A DNA stretch of 33,319 nucleotides from Promethearchaeota archaeon (GCA_030615145.1 JAUWZT010000002.1:1-33319), one strand, 5' to 3'. Shown: positions 15,575 through 23,708, counted from the first letter of the stretch. The notes: generated from the letters alone by a model not told the origin. Numbers and translations: made by a program.

Positions 15575-17143
15575 ATGAATAAATTAAATTTAGATTTTTC
15601 ATTAGTAGAAGGTGCGAGGAAAATAGCGAGTAATATAGCAGATGATACTCAAAAGTTCATTGATAAACACACCACTACTTCAATTGAAAGAACTATCTGT
15701 CGATTATTAGGGATTGATGGAACTGACGAATTTGGAGTTCCTCTACCCAATGTTGTAGTTGATCATATCATAAAAACAGGACAAATAAATAAGGGTGTTG
15801 CATTGTACCTAGGGAATGCGATTATACACAAAAATTTATCACCTCAAAATATCGCAGAAAAAATCAGCCAAGGTCAATTAATCATCACAGATTTTCCAAG
15901 GGGGAGCTTATCTGAGATAAAAGAAGCATTAACATCGATAATACAGAAGAATATAGATATAATTAGACGAAACAAACAAAAAAGAGAAGAATTAATTAAG
16001 AAATACGGAGAAAAAGTTGAACCTCTAATTTATATAATTGTTGCCACAGGGAACATTTTTGAAGATATAATCCAAGCTCAAGCGGCTGCAAGACAAGGTG
16101 CTGATGTCATAGCCGTTATACGCTCTACGGGACAAAGTCTATTAGATTATGTCCCTTATGGTAGCACAACTGAAGGATTTGGAGGGACATATGCAACACA
16201 AGAAAACTTTCATCTCATGAGGTCAGCTTTAGATAAGGTCAGTGAGGAAGAAGGTAGATATATTAGACTTACTAACTATTGTTCAGGACTTTGTATGCCA
16301 GAAATTGCTGCCATGGGAGCATTTGAAAGAGTAGATATGATGTTAAATGACGCATTATATGGGATTTTATTTAGGGACATAAACATGCAAAGAACGATAA
16401 TTGATCAATATTTTTCAAGGATGATAAATGCATATGCTGGAGTGATCATCAATACGGGGGAGGACAATTATCTTACTACTGATGATGCTTATGATGCAGC
16501 TCATACAGTGCTAGCATCACAATTCATTAATGAACAATTTGCGAAATTAGCGGGGTTAAAAGAAGAACAAATGGGTTTAGGTCATGCGTTTGAAATGAAC
16601 CCTGACTTAGAAAATGGATTCGTTTATGAACTTGCACAAGCGCAAATGGCACGAGAAATATTTCCAAATGCTAGTTTGAAATACATGCCCCCGACAAAAT
16701 ATATGACGGGAAACATTTTTAAAGGGCAGGTTCAAGATGCTTTATTCAATATCATTACAATTCTTACAAATCAGAGAATTCACTTACTCGGAATGTTAAC
16801 GGAAGCAATTCACACTCCATTCATGTCAGATCGGGCTTTATCTATTGAAAATGCACGTTATATTTTTAAAAATATGAAAGATTTAGGAAACGAGATCATG
16901 TTTAAAGAAGGAGGGATAATGCAACAACGTGCAAACGAAGTAGTAAATAAAACCCTTGATCTTCTGACTAAGATTGAAAAGGAAGGACTATTTAAGACCA
17001 TTGAGAAAGGGATTTTTGCTGGGATCAAAAGACCGATTGATGGGGGGAAGGGATTGGATGGAGTAATTCATAAAGATAAAGAATATTTTAATCCGTTCTT
17101 GGAATACATGTCAATAGAATTAAACTTGGGAGGCGAAAAATAA
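15575..17143 (+). CDS. kamD: Lysine 5,6-aminomutase alpha subunit (KamD)
   Basis: The 522-residue product opens LNLDFSLVEGARKIASNIA and continues with ERTICRLLGIDG and GVPLPNVVVDHI, all typical of the family. The TIM-barrel core includes ATGNIFEDIIQAQAAARQGAD, VIRSTGQSLLDYVPYG, GFGGTYATQENFHLMR and NYCSGLCMPEIAAMGAFERV. With KamE it forms the adenosylcobalamin- and PLP-dependent enzyme that moves the terminal amino group of beta-lysine (or D-lysine) to the adjacent carbon, giving 3,5-diaminohexanoate. The ATG follows GAGATGAAACTC. The stop codon directly abuts the kamE ATG, so the two are translated together. Confidence 0.95.
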   Translation: MNKLNLDFSLVEGARKIASNIADDTQKFIDKHTTTSIERTICRLLGIDGTDEFGVPLPNVVVDHIIKTGQINKGVALYLGNAIIHKNLSPQNIAEKISQGQLIITDFPRGSLSEIKEALTSIIQKNIDIIRRNKQKREELIKKYGEKVEPLIYIIVATGNIFEDIIQAQAAARQGADVIAVIRSTGQSLLDYVPYGSTTEGFGGTYATQENFHLMRSALDKVSEEEGRYIRLTNYCSGLCMPEIAAMGAFERVDMMLNDALYGILFRDINMQRTIIDQYFSRMINAYAGVIINTGEDNYLTTDDAYDAAHTVLASQFINEQFAKLAGLKEEQMGLGHAFEMNPDLENGFVYELAQAQMAREIFPNASLKYMPPTKYMTGNIFKGQVQDALFNIITILTNQRIHLLGMLTEAIHTPFMSDRALSIENARYIFKNMKDLGNEIMFKEGGIMQQRANEVVNKTLDLLTKIEKEGLFKTIEKGIFAGIKRPIDGGKGLDGVIHKDKEYFNPFLEYMSIELNLGGEK

Positions 17144-17932
17144 ATGGGCGGAGGACATTATTCTACTGAAAAGGAAGAGTTCGATAAGAATTTAGATCTA
17201 ACTCGAATAAAACCTTATGGAGATACAATGAATGACGGAAAAGTCCAAGTTAGTTTTACTCTTCCTGTAAATGATGGAGAAAAAGCTACTTTCGCTGCAT
17301 TAGAAATAGCTAAGAAGATGGGATTAGAAAACCCTTCAGTTGTTTATCATGTATCGCTAGATAAGGACTTTACATATTTTGTGCTATATGGGAGCTTTAA
17401 ACATAATATTAACTATACAGAAATAGAAGTGGAATCCATAGATATTGAAGCACTGACTATGGAAGAAATTAATGACTATATAAAAACAAATATAAAACGA
17501 AAATTGCTTGTTATTGGCGCTACGACTGGAACAGACGCGCACACTGTAGGGATCGATGCAATTATGAACATGAAGGGATTTGCAGGTCACTATGGCCTAG
17601 AGCGATATGAAATGATTGAAGCATATAATTTTGGAAGCCAAGTAACAAACGAAGAATTCGTTAAAAAAGCAATCGATTTAAAAGCTGATGTATTACTGGT
17701 GTCTCAAACTGTTACTCAGAAAGATATCCATGTGAGAAATTTAACCAATCTAGTCGATCTACTGGAAGCCGAAGAGATAAGAGATAAAATCGTTTTAGTC
17801 TGTGGTGGTCCAAGAATTTCGAATGAGCTTGCGAAAGAATTAGGATTTGACGCTGGATTTGGCCCAAATACATTTGCTGAAACTGTAGCAACTTATTTCA
17901 TCAAAGAAATTTATAATCGAAAATCTAAATGA
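17144..17932 (+). CDS. kamE: Lysine 5,6-aminomutase beta subunit (KamE), cobalamin- and PLP-binding
   Basis: A 262-residue protein with an N-terminal dimerisation region (about 1-105) and a C-terminal Rossmann cobalamin domain. The B12 motif DxHxxG is GTDAHTVG (His133), and the PLP lysine is Lys144 in NMKGFAGHYG, the same number as in the clostridial enzyme. Further signatures are VSQTVTQKD (the SxT lower-axial region) and CGGPRISNELAKELGFDAGFG. The ATG directly follows the kamD stop, with GGGAGG at 17130-17135 as ribosome binding site. It needs corrinoid salvage or synthesis, for which no gene is seen here. Confidence 0.95.
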   Translation: MGGGHYSTEKEEFDKNLDLTRIKPYGDTMNDGKVQVSFTLPVNDGEKATFAALEIAKKMGLENPSVVYHVSLDKDFTYFVLYGSFKHNINYTEIEVESIDIEALTMEEINDYIKTNIKRKLLVIGATTGTDAHTVGIDAIMNMKGFAGHYGLERYEMIEAYNFGSQVTNEEFVKKAIDLKADVLLVSQTVTQKDIHVRNLTNLVDLLEAEEIRDKIVLVCGGPRISNELAKELGFDAGFGPNTFAETVATYFIKEIYNRKSK

Positions 17933-17944
17933 GATACAAACAAT

Positions 17945-18718
17945 ATGCCTCGATCAAGCGCTTATTCTGATGATGATTGGAAAAAAGTTACACCTCATAA
18001 TCCCCCTGTATATGATAAAAAGGCTTATAATTTGATTTACGATCATCATTCTCACACGTACTTCAGTGATGGAGCACTTACAATTAAGCAAAATGTTGAA
18101 TGGCATATTGCTATGGGTTTCAACGCATTAACTATAACTGATCATAACAATATGCGGCATTTAGAAAAAATTAATAAAGTTAAGGAAGAATACATAGAAA
18201 AAGGTATTCTTATAACTAGTGGCATCGAATGGACAACTACGAGGATTCATTTAAATTTCTTAGGTGTCTCAAAGTGGGATGCAAGAGTATCTTATAAACC
18301 TAAAGATGAAAAAATTATTGACGCAATTAACAAGGTTCACGATCAAGGGGGCTTAGTTGTCTGTAATCATATTCCATGGAGTGTAAACGAAGCTAAATAT
18401 AAAAATCATCCTAGCCGAGAAACCTTATTGGAATGGGGAGTTGATTATATTGAGATTGTTAACGATGATTCTCAACCGGAAAATGTTTTTGATCAAGAAT
18501 CCTACGATTTTTGTTTAGAATATATGGGGGAAATTGGAATGCTTACTGGTACAGATATGCATAAACCAGATGGATTATTAGGTGGGGGTGTTCATGGCTG
18601 GACGTTATTAAACCTTAAAGAATTTACCGAAGAAGCGTTATTAGAAGAATTAAGAAAGAAAGAAACTAAGATTCTTTATTCTGAAAAACCCTATTTAGAT
18701 CTAGGTATTCATAAATAA
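17945..18718 (+). CDS. PHP-domain metal-dependent phosphoesterase
   Basis: A 257-residue protein with the PHP motifs: I, YDHHSHTYFSDG (first His pair and Asp); II, ITDHNN; III, GIEWTT with HLNFLG; and IV, GTDMHKPDG near residue 200. These residues bind a metal cluster in hydrolases that remove phosphate from nucleotides or small phosphoesters. It starts 12 bases after kamE on the same strand and ends the lysine cluster, so co-transcription is likely. No phosphoester hydrolysis belongs to the known pathway. It might process a cofactor breakdown product or be unrelated. The substrate is unknown. Confidence 0.8.
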   Translation: MPRSSAYSDDDWKKVTPHNPPVYDKKAYNLIYDHHSHTYFSDGALTIKQNVEWHIAMGFNALTITDHNNMRHLEKINKVKEEYIEKGILITSGIEWTTTRIHLNFLGVSKWDARVSYKPKDEKIIDAINKVHDQGGLVVCNHIPWSVNEAKYKNHPSRETLLEWGVDYIEIVNDDSQPENVFDQESYDFCLEYMGEIGMLTGTDMHKPDGLLGGGVHGWTLLNLKEFTEEALLEELRKKETKILYSEKPYLDLGIHK

Positions 18719-18744
18719 ATAAATAAATAAATGTATAATAAAAG

Positions 18745-18753
18745 TTTTTTTTT
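18745..18753 (+). terminator. T-run at the end of the lysine cluster
   Basis: Nine T residues follow an AAAT-repeat tract (18711-18731) and precede the ABC transporter start by 14 bases. It may end the lysine transcript. A TATA-like sequence within the AAAT tract could start the ABC transcript. Confidence 0.3.
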
Positions 18754-18767
18754 ATGGTGCAAAATAA

Positions 18768-19739
18768 ATGTCTAAAAATATAATTATTCAAACTAAAAAT
18801 TTAACAAAATATTATGGTAAATCTCGTGGAATTGAGAATTTAACATTTGAAGTTAAAAAAGGTGAGATTTTTGGGTTGCTCGGACCCAATGGAGCTGGGA
18901 AAACCACCACAATTAGGGTCTTACTTGACTTCATTCGACGGACTTCGGGAGAAGCTCAAGTATTTGGATTGGATGTGAAGCAACATAGCACCGAAATTCG
19001 ACGGAGAACAGCATATTTACCTGGTGAATTGGGATTTTATGAAGACAAAACGGTGCGAAAAAACCTTCAATTCCTTTTAAAGATGTATAACAAACCTGTA
19101 CCCAATAGAAAGATTGAGGAGTTGGCAGAGCGTATTGACTTAACTTTAGACAGGAAAGTGAAAGAACTTAGCAAAGGGAACAAGCAAAAGATCGGAATTG
19201 TCCTTACTTTTGCACCAGAAACTGAGCTATTAATAGTTGATGAGCCAACCGCGGGTTTAGATCCTTTTATTACGGCCGAATATTACAAAATTCTTTACGA
19301 ACAGCAAAAAGATTTTGGCACGACGGTTCTTTTAAGCTCTCATTTACTCGGGGAAGTCGAAAAGGTTGCCCATCGCGTTGGTATTATTCGAGAAGGAACG
19401 ATTGTGGAATCAGATTCCGTTCAAAGTTTGAAAAAACTCGCCTTAAAAGAAATTACGATCGAATTTCCCACCGCTTTGGAGCTTCAAAAATTTAACTCTA
19501 AAATCCCAACCGGAATTGTTGATAACTTAAGAATAAGCGAGACGAGCGTTTCTCTTACAGTTTCTCGCGAAAATCTAACCGAAATCATAAATGTTCTAGG
19601 ACAGGTCGGAAAGGTAAGTGATTTAGAGATTCAAAGTCCCGACCTCGAGGATATTTTTATGAAATATTACGAAACAAGTTCGAGCAGCGCTGCTTCTTTA
19701 GAAAAGGACAATATTAAAGCTGAGGGGTTGATGGATTAG
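18768..19739 (+). CDS. ABC transporter ATP-binding protein (ABC-2 exporter type)
   Basis: A 323-residue ATPase with Walker A GPNGAGKTTT, Q-loop region AYLPGELGFYEDKTV, signature LSKGNKQKIG, Walker B LLIVDEPTAGLDP, and H-loop LLSSHLLGEVEKVAHR. It has a C-terminal extension (about 225-323) of the type found in drug/antibiotic and NosF-like exporters. It ends SSSAASLEKDNIKAEGLMD, a flexible tail. The ATG follows ATGGTGC. The TAG stop is directly followed by the permease ATG, so the two form a unit at the inner face of the membrane. The cargo is unknown. Confidence 0.93.
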   Translation: MSKNIIIQTKNLTKYYGKSRGIENLTFEVKKGEIFGLLGPNGAGKTTTIRVLLDFIRRTSGEAQVFGLDVKQHSTEIRRRTAYLPGELGFYEDKTVRKNLQFLLKMYNKPVPNRKIEELAERIDLTLDRKVKELSKGNKQKIGIVLTFAPETELLIVDEPTAGLDPFITAEYYKILYEQQKDFGTTVLLSSHLLGEVEKVAHRVGIIREGTIVESDSVQSLKKLALKEITIEFPTALELQKFNSKIPTGIVDNLRISETSVSLTVSRENLTEIINVLGQVGKVSDLEIQSPDLEDIFMKYYETSSSSAASLEKDNIKAEGLMD

Positions 19740-20558
19740 ATGGGTCAATTCCTAACAATAGTGAAAGAATATTTAAAAGACAAAAAATGGGCGACCATTC
19801 TTCTTGGGGGAATTACAGGATTGTTTGGGGTTCTTACAATATATATTTTAAGCGAACTCGATCTGGAAGCCATGAGCTCTATTATAGCTATGTTCCCAGA
19901 AGATATATTTGATTTTTTTGGGGGATTGGTTGCCATGACGAATCCTTATGGTTGGATTACCTTGGAGTTATTAGGCTTTATTTGGTTGTACGCGGGGATA
20001 TATTTGGTTTTTTCTGCCAGTTCGCTTCTATCGCAAGATATCGAAGAAAAAACCATCGAATTATTCTTATCAAAACCAATAACTCGAACCAAGTTTTTGG
20101 GTAGCAAAATTGTTTCGCTATATGTGTTTATAACAATTATGATGGCTTTAGCGTTTCTTATCCTCTCTGGAGGGATCGCAACTTCTCAGGTGTTCATAGA
20201 CGAGGGCCTTTATTGGGACCGCGTGTGGGGGACTTATGTTACAGTTGTCTTGTTTTTAAGTGCTTTATCTATGATTGCCTTTTTCGGCTCGACAATTTTC
20301 CTTAATTCCAAGAAAGCAATGGTAATAGGCATAGTCGCGCTCTTTTTGATGTTTTTTATCGATGGTTTTTATATTTACATGGAAGCGATCGAAAACTTGA
20401 AGTATTTTACGGTGTTCTTTTATTACAATCCCCTCGATTATCTCGTACACGCGGATTTAGATTTATATATTCGTGACATAATCGTGTTGACATCGATAAA
20501 TGCCGCGCTTGTAATCGGAAGCCTCATAGTTTTCAACAAAAAAGACATTCCAAATTAA
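19740..20558 (+). CDS. ABC-2 type permease subunit
   Basis: A 272-residue membrane protein with about six helices: near residues 17-37, 70-95, 123-147, 168-190, 196-215 and 245-265. The segment SSLLSQDIEEKTIELFLSKPITRTKFLGSK after the second helix is the conserved coupling region of ABC-2 permeases (IE.KTIE.LLS.PI.R). The start abuts the ATPase stop. It forms the transmembrane part of the exporter with the 18768-19739 ATPase, presumably as two copies of each. Confidence 0.88.
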   Translation: MGQFLTIVKEYLKDKKWATILLGGITGLFGVLTIYILSELDLEAMSSIIAMFPEDIFDFFGGLVAMTNPYGWITLELLGFIWLYAGIYLVFSASSLLSQDIEEKTIELFLSKPITRTKFLGSKIVSLYVFITIMMALAFLILSGGIATSQVFIDEGLYWDRVWGTYVTVVLFLSALSMIAFFGSTIFLNSKKAMVIGIVALFLMFFIDGFYIYMEAIENLKYFTVFFYYNPLDYLVHADLDLYIRDIIVLTSINAALVIGSLIVFNKKDIPN

Positions 20559-20563
20559 CATTC

Positions 20564-20573
20564 TTTTTTTTTT
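20564..20573 (+). terminator. T-run after the ABC operon
   Basis: Ten T residues start six bases after the permease stop, a strong archaeal-type terminator candidate. Confidence 0.45.
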
Positions 20574-20713
20574 CAAATAAGAGATCGTGCTATCAATGTC
20601 AATATCGTAAAGTTTAGCAAAAAATTTGATTAATGTAGTTATGTCTAAAAAGACTCAGCAACTTTCTTGATGTCCTTATCAGATCCACGAAAAGATGGAC
20701 AAGCGGTAGGCAA
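20565..20713 (-). pseudogene. Possible frameshifted small gene
   Basis: Read on the minus strand from a TTG at 20713, the sequence gives PTACPSFRGSDKDIKKVAES and then hits a stop at a T-run. Moving the frame by one base continues with DITTLIKFFAKLYDIDIDST and a Lys-rich end. The combined product is about 50 residues and looks coding in composition. A TATA-like AAATTTATATCA lies at 20749-20760 on the same strand, about 40 bases ahead. It may be a broken gene, two overlapping frames, or a sequencing error in the T5 run. I do not recognise the family. Confidence 0.3.
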
Positions 20714-20836
20714 TTAGATTAGGCTAATTTTTAACTTGTTCGTAATAGTGATATAAATTTTATAGATATTAGAGTAATTTTAAAAAGGTAGATTTTATTA
20801 TTTTGATATTATCCATAATATAAAATTTGATTTTAC

Positions 20837-21391
20837 ATGTCTGATATAACTGAAATGATTTTTAAATTAGCCGTTTTAGGTAATTCTGCTGTTGGAAAAA
20901 CAGCACTAATTAATCAATATATTCATCAGAAGTTTGAACAAGATTATCATCCTTCTTTGGGAGTTAATATTGTTATAAAAGAGATGAATGTTGAGGAAAA
21001 AAATGCCCATGTTAAAATGATACTCTGGGATATAGCAGGCCAAGATAAATATGATTTATCGCGAAAAGCGTTTTTTCAAGGTTGCGCTGGAGCCTTATTT
21101 GTGTATGATGTAACTCGACCAATTACCTTTAAGGACGTAAAATCCAAATGGCTGAAAGATTTAAAAGAGTTTGGAAATAGGAAAGCTGATTATCTCTTGA
21201 TTGGCAATAAAAATGATTTAACAGAGGAAAAAATGGTTTCAACCCAAGACGGTGAAAAATTAGCTAATAAAATGAAAGCCAGCGAATTTATCGAGACGAG
21301 TGCTAAATATGGGGATAATGTTGAAAAAGCATTTAAAACTCTTGTTCTTAGCATAATCTCTAGTAGGGCAAAAAAAAAGCTTAATTTATAA
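20837..21391 (+). CDS. Ras/Rab-like small GTPase
   Basis: A 184-residue single-domain GTPase with all five G boxes: GNSAVGKT (P-loop), a switch I PSLGV, WDIAGQDKYD (G3 with the catalytic Gln), GNKNDL (G4) and ETSAK (G5). The WDIAGQ and ETSAK forms are eukaryote-like, and Asgard archaea carry many such genes. Switch I has Ser where nearly all Ras/Rab proteins have Thr (PTIGV). The C-terminus is Lys-rich (SSRAKKKLNL) with no Cys, so there is no prenylation site; the basic tail might touch acidic membrane. The protein would act as a cytosolic or peripheral switch. It converges on the RAM-domain gene, with only seven bases between stops. Confidence 0.93.
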   Translation: MSDITEMIFKLAVLGNSAVGKTALINQYIHQKFEQDYHPSLGVNIVIKEMNVEEKNAHVKMILWDIAGQDKYDLSRKAFFQGCAGALFVYDVTRPITFKDVKSKWLKDLKEFGNRKADYLLIGNKNDLTEEKMVSTQDGEKLANKMKASEFIETSAKYGDNVEKAFKTLVLSIISSRAKKKLNL

Positions 21392-21398
21392 AATTTTG

Positions 21399-21644
21399 TT
21401 ATTTCTCCCAAGATCTCATAACAACATGAGTATTAGATTCAATAATTCCTTCTATTAAATCAATTTTTTTAGCAAAAATACTGTACAACTCTTCGGACGA
21501 ATCCACTACAATTTCAATTAACACGTCGTAATCGCCAGTTAAAGACATTACGCGTTTGATTTGAGGAATCTCTTTTAATTCGTCAATTACCCTTTCTATT
21601 ACGCTCATTCCTAATTTACATAAAGTTATTGCCTTTATTGTCAT
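21399..21644 (-). CDS. Stand-alone Lrp/AsnC ligand-binding (RAM) domain protein
   Basis: Eighty-one residues covering one RAM domain and nothing else: a first strand (MTIKAITLCKLG), helix (VIERVIDELKEI), the central strand and turn KRVMSLTGDYDVLIEI, a second helix and the final strand NTHVVMRSW. There is no helix-turn-helix. In the family these beta-alpha-beta-beta-alpha-beta domains form dimers that bind amino acids between subunits. It lies 18 bases downstream of the transporter gene whose C-terminus carries another RAM domain, so the two are probably co-transcribed and may pair with each other. The aromatic end (RSWEK) is common in archaeal stand-alone RAM proteins. Confidence 0.88.
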   Translation of the reverse strand: MTIKAITLCKLGMSVIERVIDELKEIPQIKRVMSLTGDYDVLIEIVVDSSEELYSIFAKKIDLIEGIIESNTHVVMRSWEK

Positions 21645-21662
21645 AATTTCAAACCATATAAT

Positions 21663-22985
21663 CTATATTTCTAATTTATTTATTTCATTTACAAAAAGAA
21701 TTTTGACATTTTTAACTTCTTCTAACTTTTTTATTTGTTTATTTACTAAATAATAAAAATCTTTTATGGAACTGCTCTTAACATTTAGTAAGAGGTCGTG
21801 CGTTCCTGCTAACGTGTCTACGCTCACTACTCCTTGAAATTTCAATAATTTCATTGGTAATTTCTTTAAACTTCCAATTTCGTTGTCTAAAAGAATATAC
21901 GCATTAACAATGTTTTTCAATTCGTGAGCGTACCGGAATAAAATTGAAACGATTAATAAAAAGAATACTATTAATAAATATTCTAACGGGAAATACTCGC
22001 CAACAAAAATTATACCAAAAATCAAAGCACCTATTGGTTCTATTAGAGTTAAGATGCTATTCCATTGGCTATAGGTCAAATTATAAGGTTTCCAATATAC
22101 GCTCGTAAGAAATACAAGCAGAAATGGAAGTATTGTAGAAAAAATTATCAAAAAGATTATGTCCCCTCGCATTAGGATATTAAACATATTCGGGAATTCA
22201 CCGTAGAATTTAACGGTTTCAGTAGTTAAATCAGAAATTGGAAAAATGAGTTGAAAAATCAAAAGAAACGGAAACATGAATATTACACCTATTAAGAATG
22301 TACTTGATATTTTTATAAGGAGACGGATAATCTTATAGTATTGATTTTTATTAGCGATTTTTAGCTCACGTTTCGAATAAATATCTCTATTTATAGATAT
22401 TTGAAAAAATACGAGACTTAACGTGAAGAATGTAATATATATCAACCCCATCAACGAAAATTCGGTTTCATGCAAAGCAGCTTCTTGACTCTTTACGTTT
22501 ATTATGATACCTATTGAAACAACTAACAACAAGAGATAAAGTATTTTGAATATATCCAGTTTCTCTGATTTGATTCCGTGTTCGTAAAGAGCTACAAGGA
22601 TAATACTAACTTGAAATCCGATCATTGCTAAAGCAATAGTTTCTGTAACTTTTAAAGCCATAAAATACCAGATAAGTTGCAATATAATGCCAAAAAACCC
22701 CATTATAGCGAAATAATAGATGTTCCTTAACCTAAAAAACCTTCTATTCTTATGAGTATAAATAATTTTAAGAACTTCAAATGGAATTTTTTTATTTGAA
22801 GTGAATCTATTGTTTACAAATATCAATAAAATCGCAAGAAGAAACAGAATAACTCCTGATAATAAAAATCTTAGAAAAATAACCATTAAAACAGAAACTT
22901 CGTTGAACAAACCTAATGCTATAACAGGAATAAAACTCCATAGCAAATTTGCTACGATGAGATTGATAATGATTTTATTCTGCAT
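21663..22985 (-). CDS. EamA/DMT-family transporter fused to a C-terminal RAM domain
   Basis: A 440-residue protein. Residues about 1-355 form roughly ten hydrophobic helices arranged as two EamA-like halves. The first opens NLLWSFIPVIALGLFNEVSV; the second contains LTLIEPIGALIFGIIFVGEYF, matching the EP..A.L.....GE pattern of EamA repeats. Residues 361-440 read as an Lrp/AsnC ligand-binding domain: NAYILLDNEIG, then FQGVVSVDTLAGTHDLLLNV, then KIKKLEEV-like helix and KILFVNE. The family exports or imports amino acids, nucleotides or metabolites. A cytosolic amino-acid-sensing domain on it would suggest feedback control of transport. Loops between helices are longer than usual. The gene is followed after 18 bases by the free RAM protein. 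Confidence 0.85.
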   Translation of the reverse strand: MQNKIIINLIVANLLWSFIPVIALGLFNEVSVLMVIFLRFLLSGVILFLLAILLIFVNNRFTSNKKIPFEVLKIIYTHKNRRFFRLRNIYYFAIMGFFGIILQLIWYFMALKVTETIALAMIGFQVSIILVALYEHGIKSEKLDIFKILYLLLLVVSIGIIINVKSQEAALHETEFSLMGLIYITFFTLSLVFFQISINRDIYSKRELKIANKNQYYKIIRLLIKISSTFLIGVIFMFPFLLIFQLIFPISDLTTETVKFYGEFPNMFNILMRGDIIFLIIFSTILPFLLVFLTSVYWKPYNLTYSQWNSILTLIEPIGALIFGIIFVGEYFPLEYLLIVFFLLIVSILFRYAHELKNIVNAYILLDNEIGSLKKLPMKLLKFQGVVSVDTLAGTHDLLLNVKSSSIKDFYYLVNKQIKKLEEVKNVKILFVNEINKLEI

Positions 22986-23123
22986 AATAATTATTACTTT
23001 AAGTTGTTTAAATCAAGGTTTTCGATTACGATATATAAAATCATGATCATTTGAATAGTTTTCCTTAAAAAACACATTGATATTTGGTTCAATTATCCCA
23101 CAGCTTTCCCAAAAGATTTGCTG

Positions 23124-23166
23124 AACTAAAATTAATAAATTTTAATTTATGGATAAATTTAGATAT
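23124..23166 (+). repeat. Imperfect direct repeat, copy 1 (upstream of Nudix gene)
   Basis: The 30-base core at 23137-23166 matches 23723-23752 at 27 positions, and the preceding AACTAAAA is shared too. Both copies end in TAAATTTAGATAT and lie in front of a plus-strand gene. Confidence 0.55.
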
Positions 23167-23196
23167 CAATAATTATTTGATATTCTTAATTATTGA

Positions 23197-23206
23197 TTTT
23201 TATAAG
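23197..23206 (+). promoter_or_regulatory. TATA-like box for a possibly leaderless Nudix mRNA
   Basis: TTTTATAAGA is centred about 22-25 bases before the ATG at 23223. Transcription would start at or next to the start codon, and no ribosome binding site is visible. Confidence 0.35.
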
Positions 23207-23222
23207 AGTATGGTTTAGAATA

Positions 23223-23675
23223 ATGAGTTGGAGGGAAATAAGGCCAATTGCAATATGTTTATTCTATTATAATAATAAATTTCTTGTTTTTGAAGGATTT
23301 GACAAAGTTAAGAATGAATTTTTTTATAGACCTTTAGGTGGAGCTATAGAATTTGGTGAATATGGAGAACAGGCGTTGAAAAGAGAAATTAAGGAGGAAA
23401 TTCAAGCTGAAGTTATCGATATTAATTTTTTAACATTATTTGAAAATATTTTTGTTTTTGAAGAAAACATAGGTCATGAGATAGTATTAGTCTATGATGG
23501 AGTCTTTGTTGATAAGTCATTATATAAAAAAAATCTTATAGGAGTAGAGGATGATGAGAATCAAACTAAATTTAATGCTTATTGGAAAAGTCTAGATGAA
23601 ATAAAACAAGAAAACCGTCCCTTATATCCTGATGGATTATATAAATTTATTAAAAAAAGCCTTATCCATCATTAA
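23223..23675 (+). CDS. Nudix hydrolase
   Basis: A 150-residue protein from the ATG at 23223 (MSWREIRPIA). An in-frame TTG at 23193 would extend it but has no support. The Nudix box is GAIEFGEYGEQALKREIKEE, followed by IQAEV: the catalytic REXXEE core is intact, while the usual Gly after it is Gln-Ala. The segment YRPLGGAIEFGE matches the small Nudix group acting on (d)NTPs and nucleoside diphosphate derivatives. It stands alone, flanked by imperfect direct repeats. Its Phe/Tyr-rich, very A/T-biased coding sequence differs somewhat from its neighbours, which could mean recent acquisition. The substrate is unknown. Confidence 0.85.
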   Translation: MSWREIRPIAICLFYYNNKFLVFEGFDKVKNEFFYRPLGGAIEFGEYGEQALKREIKEEIQAEVIDINFLTLFENIFVFEENIGHEIVLVYDGVFVDKSLYKKNLIGVEDDENQTKFNAYWKSLDEIKQENRPLYPDGLYKFIKKSLIHH

Positions 23676-23708
23676 CTGAGAAACCCATTATTTTCCCAAG
23701 TGGTTCAA

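Noticed and set aside
18711..18731. AAAT tandem tract as a microsatellite or CRISPR-like repeat
   Set aside because: Only about five four-base units, overlapping a stop codon in A/T-rich DNA, and no spacers. No CRISPR array exists in the window.
20559..20836. tRNA or structured RNA in the gap before the GTPase
   Set aside because: No cloverleaf with a T-arm GTTCRA-type sequence or acceptor pairing could be found here or in other gaps.
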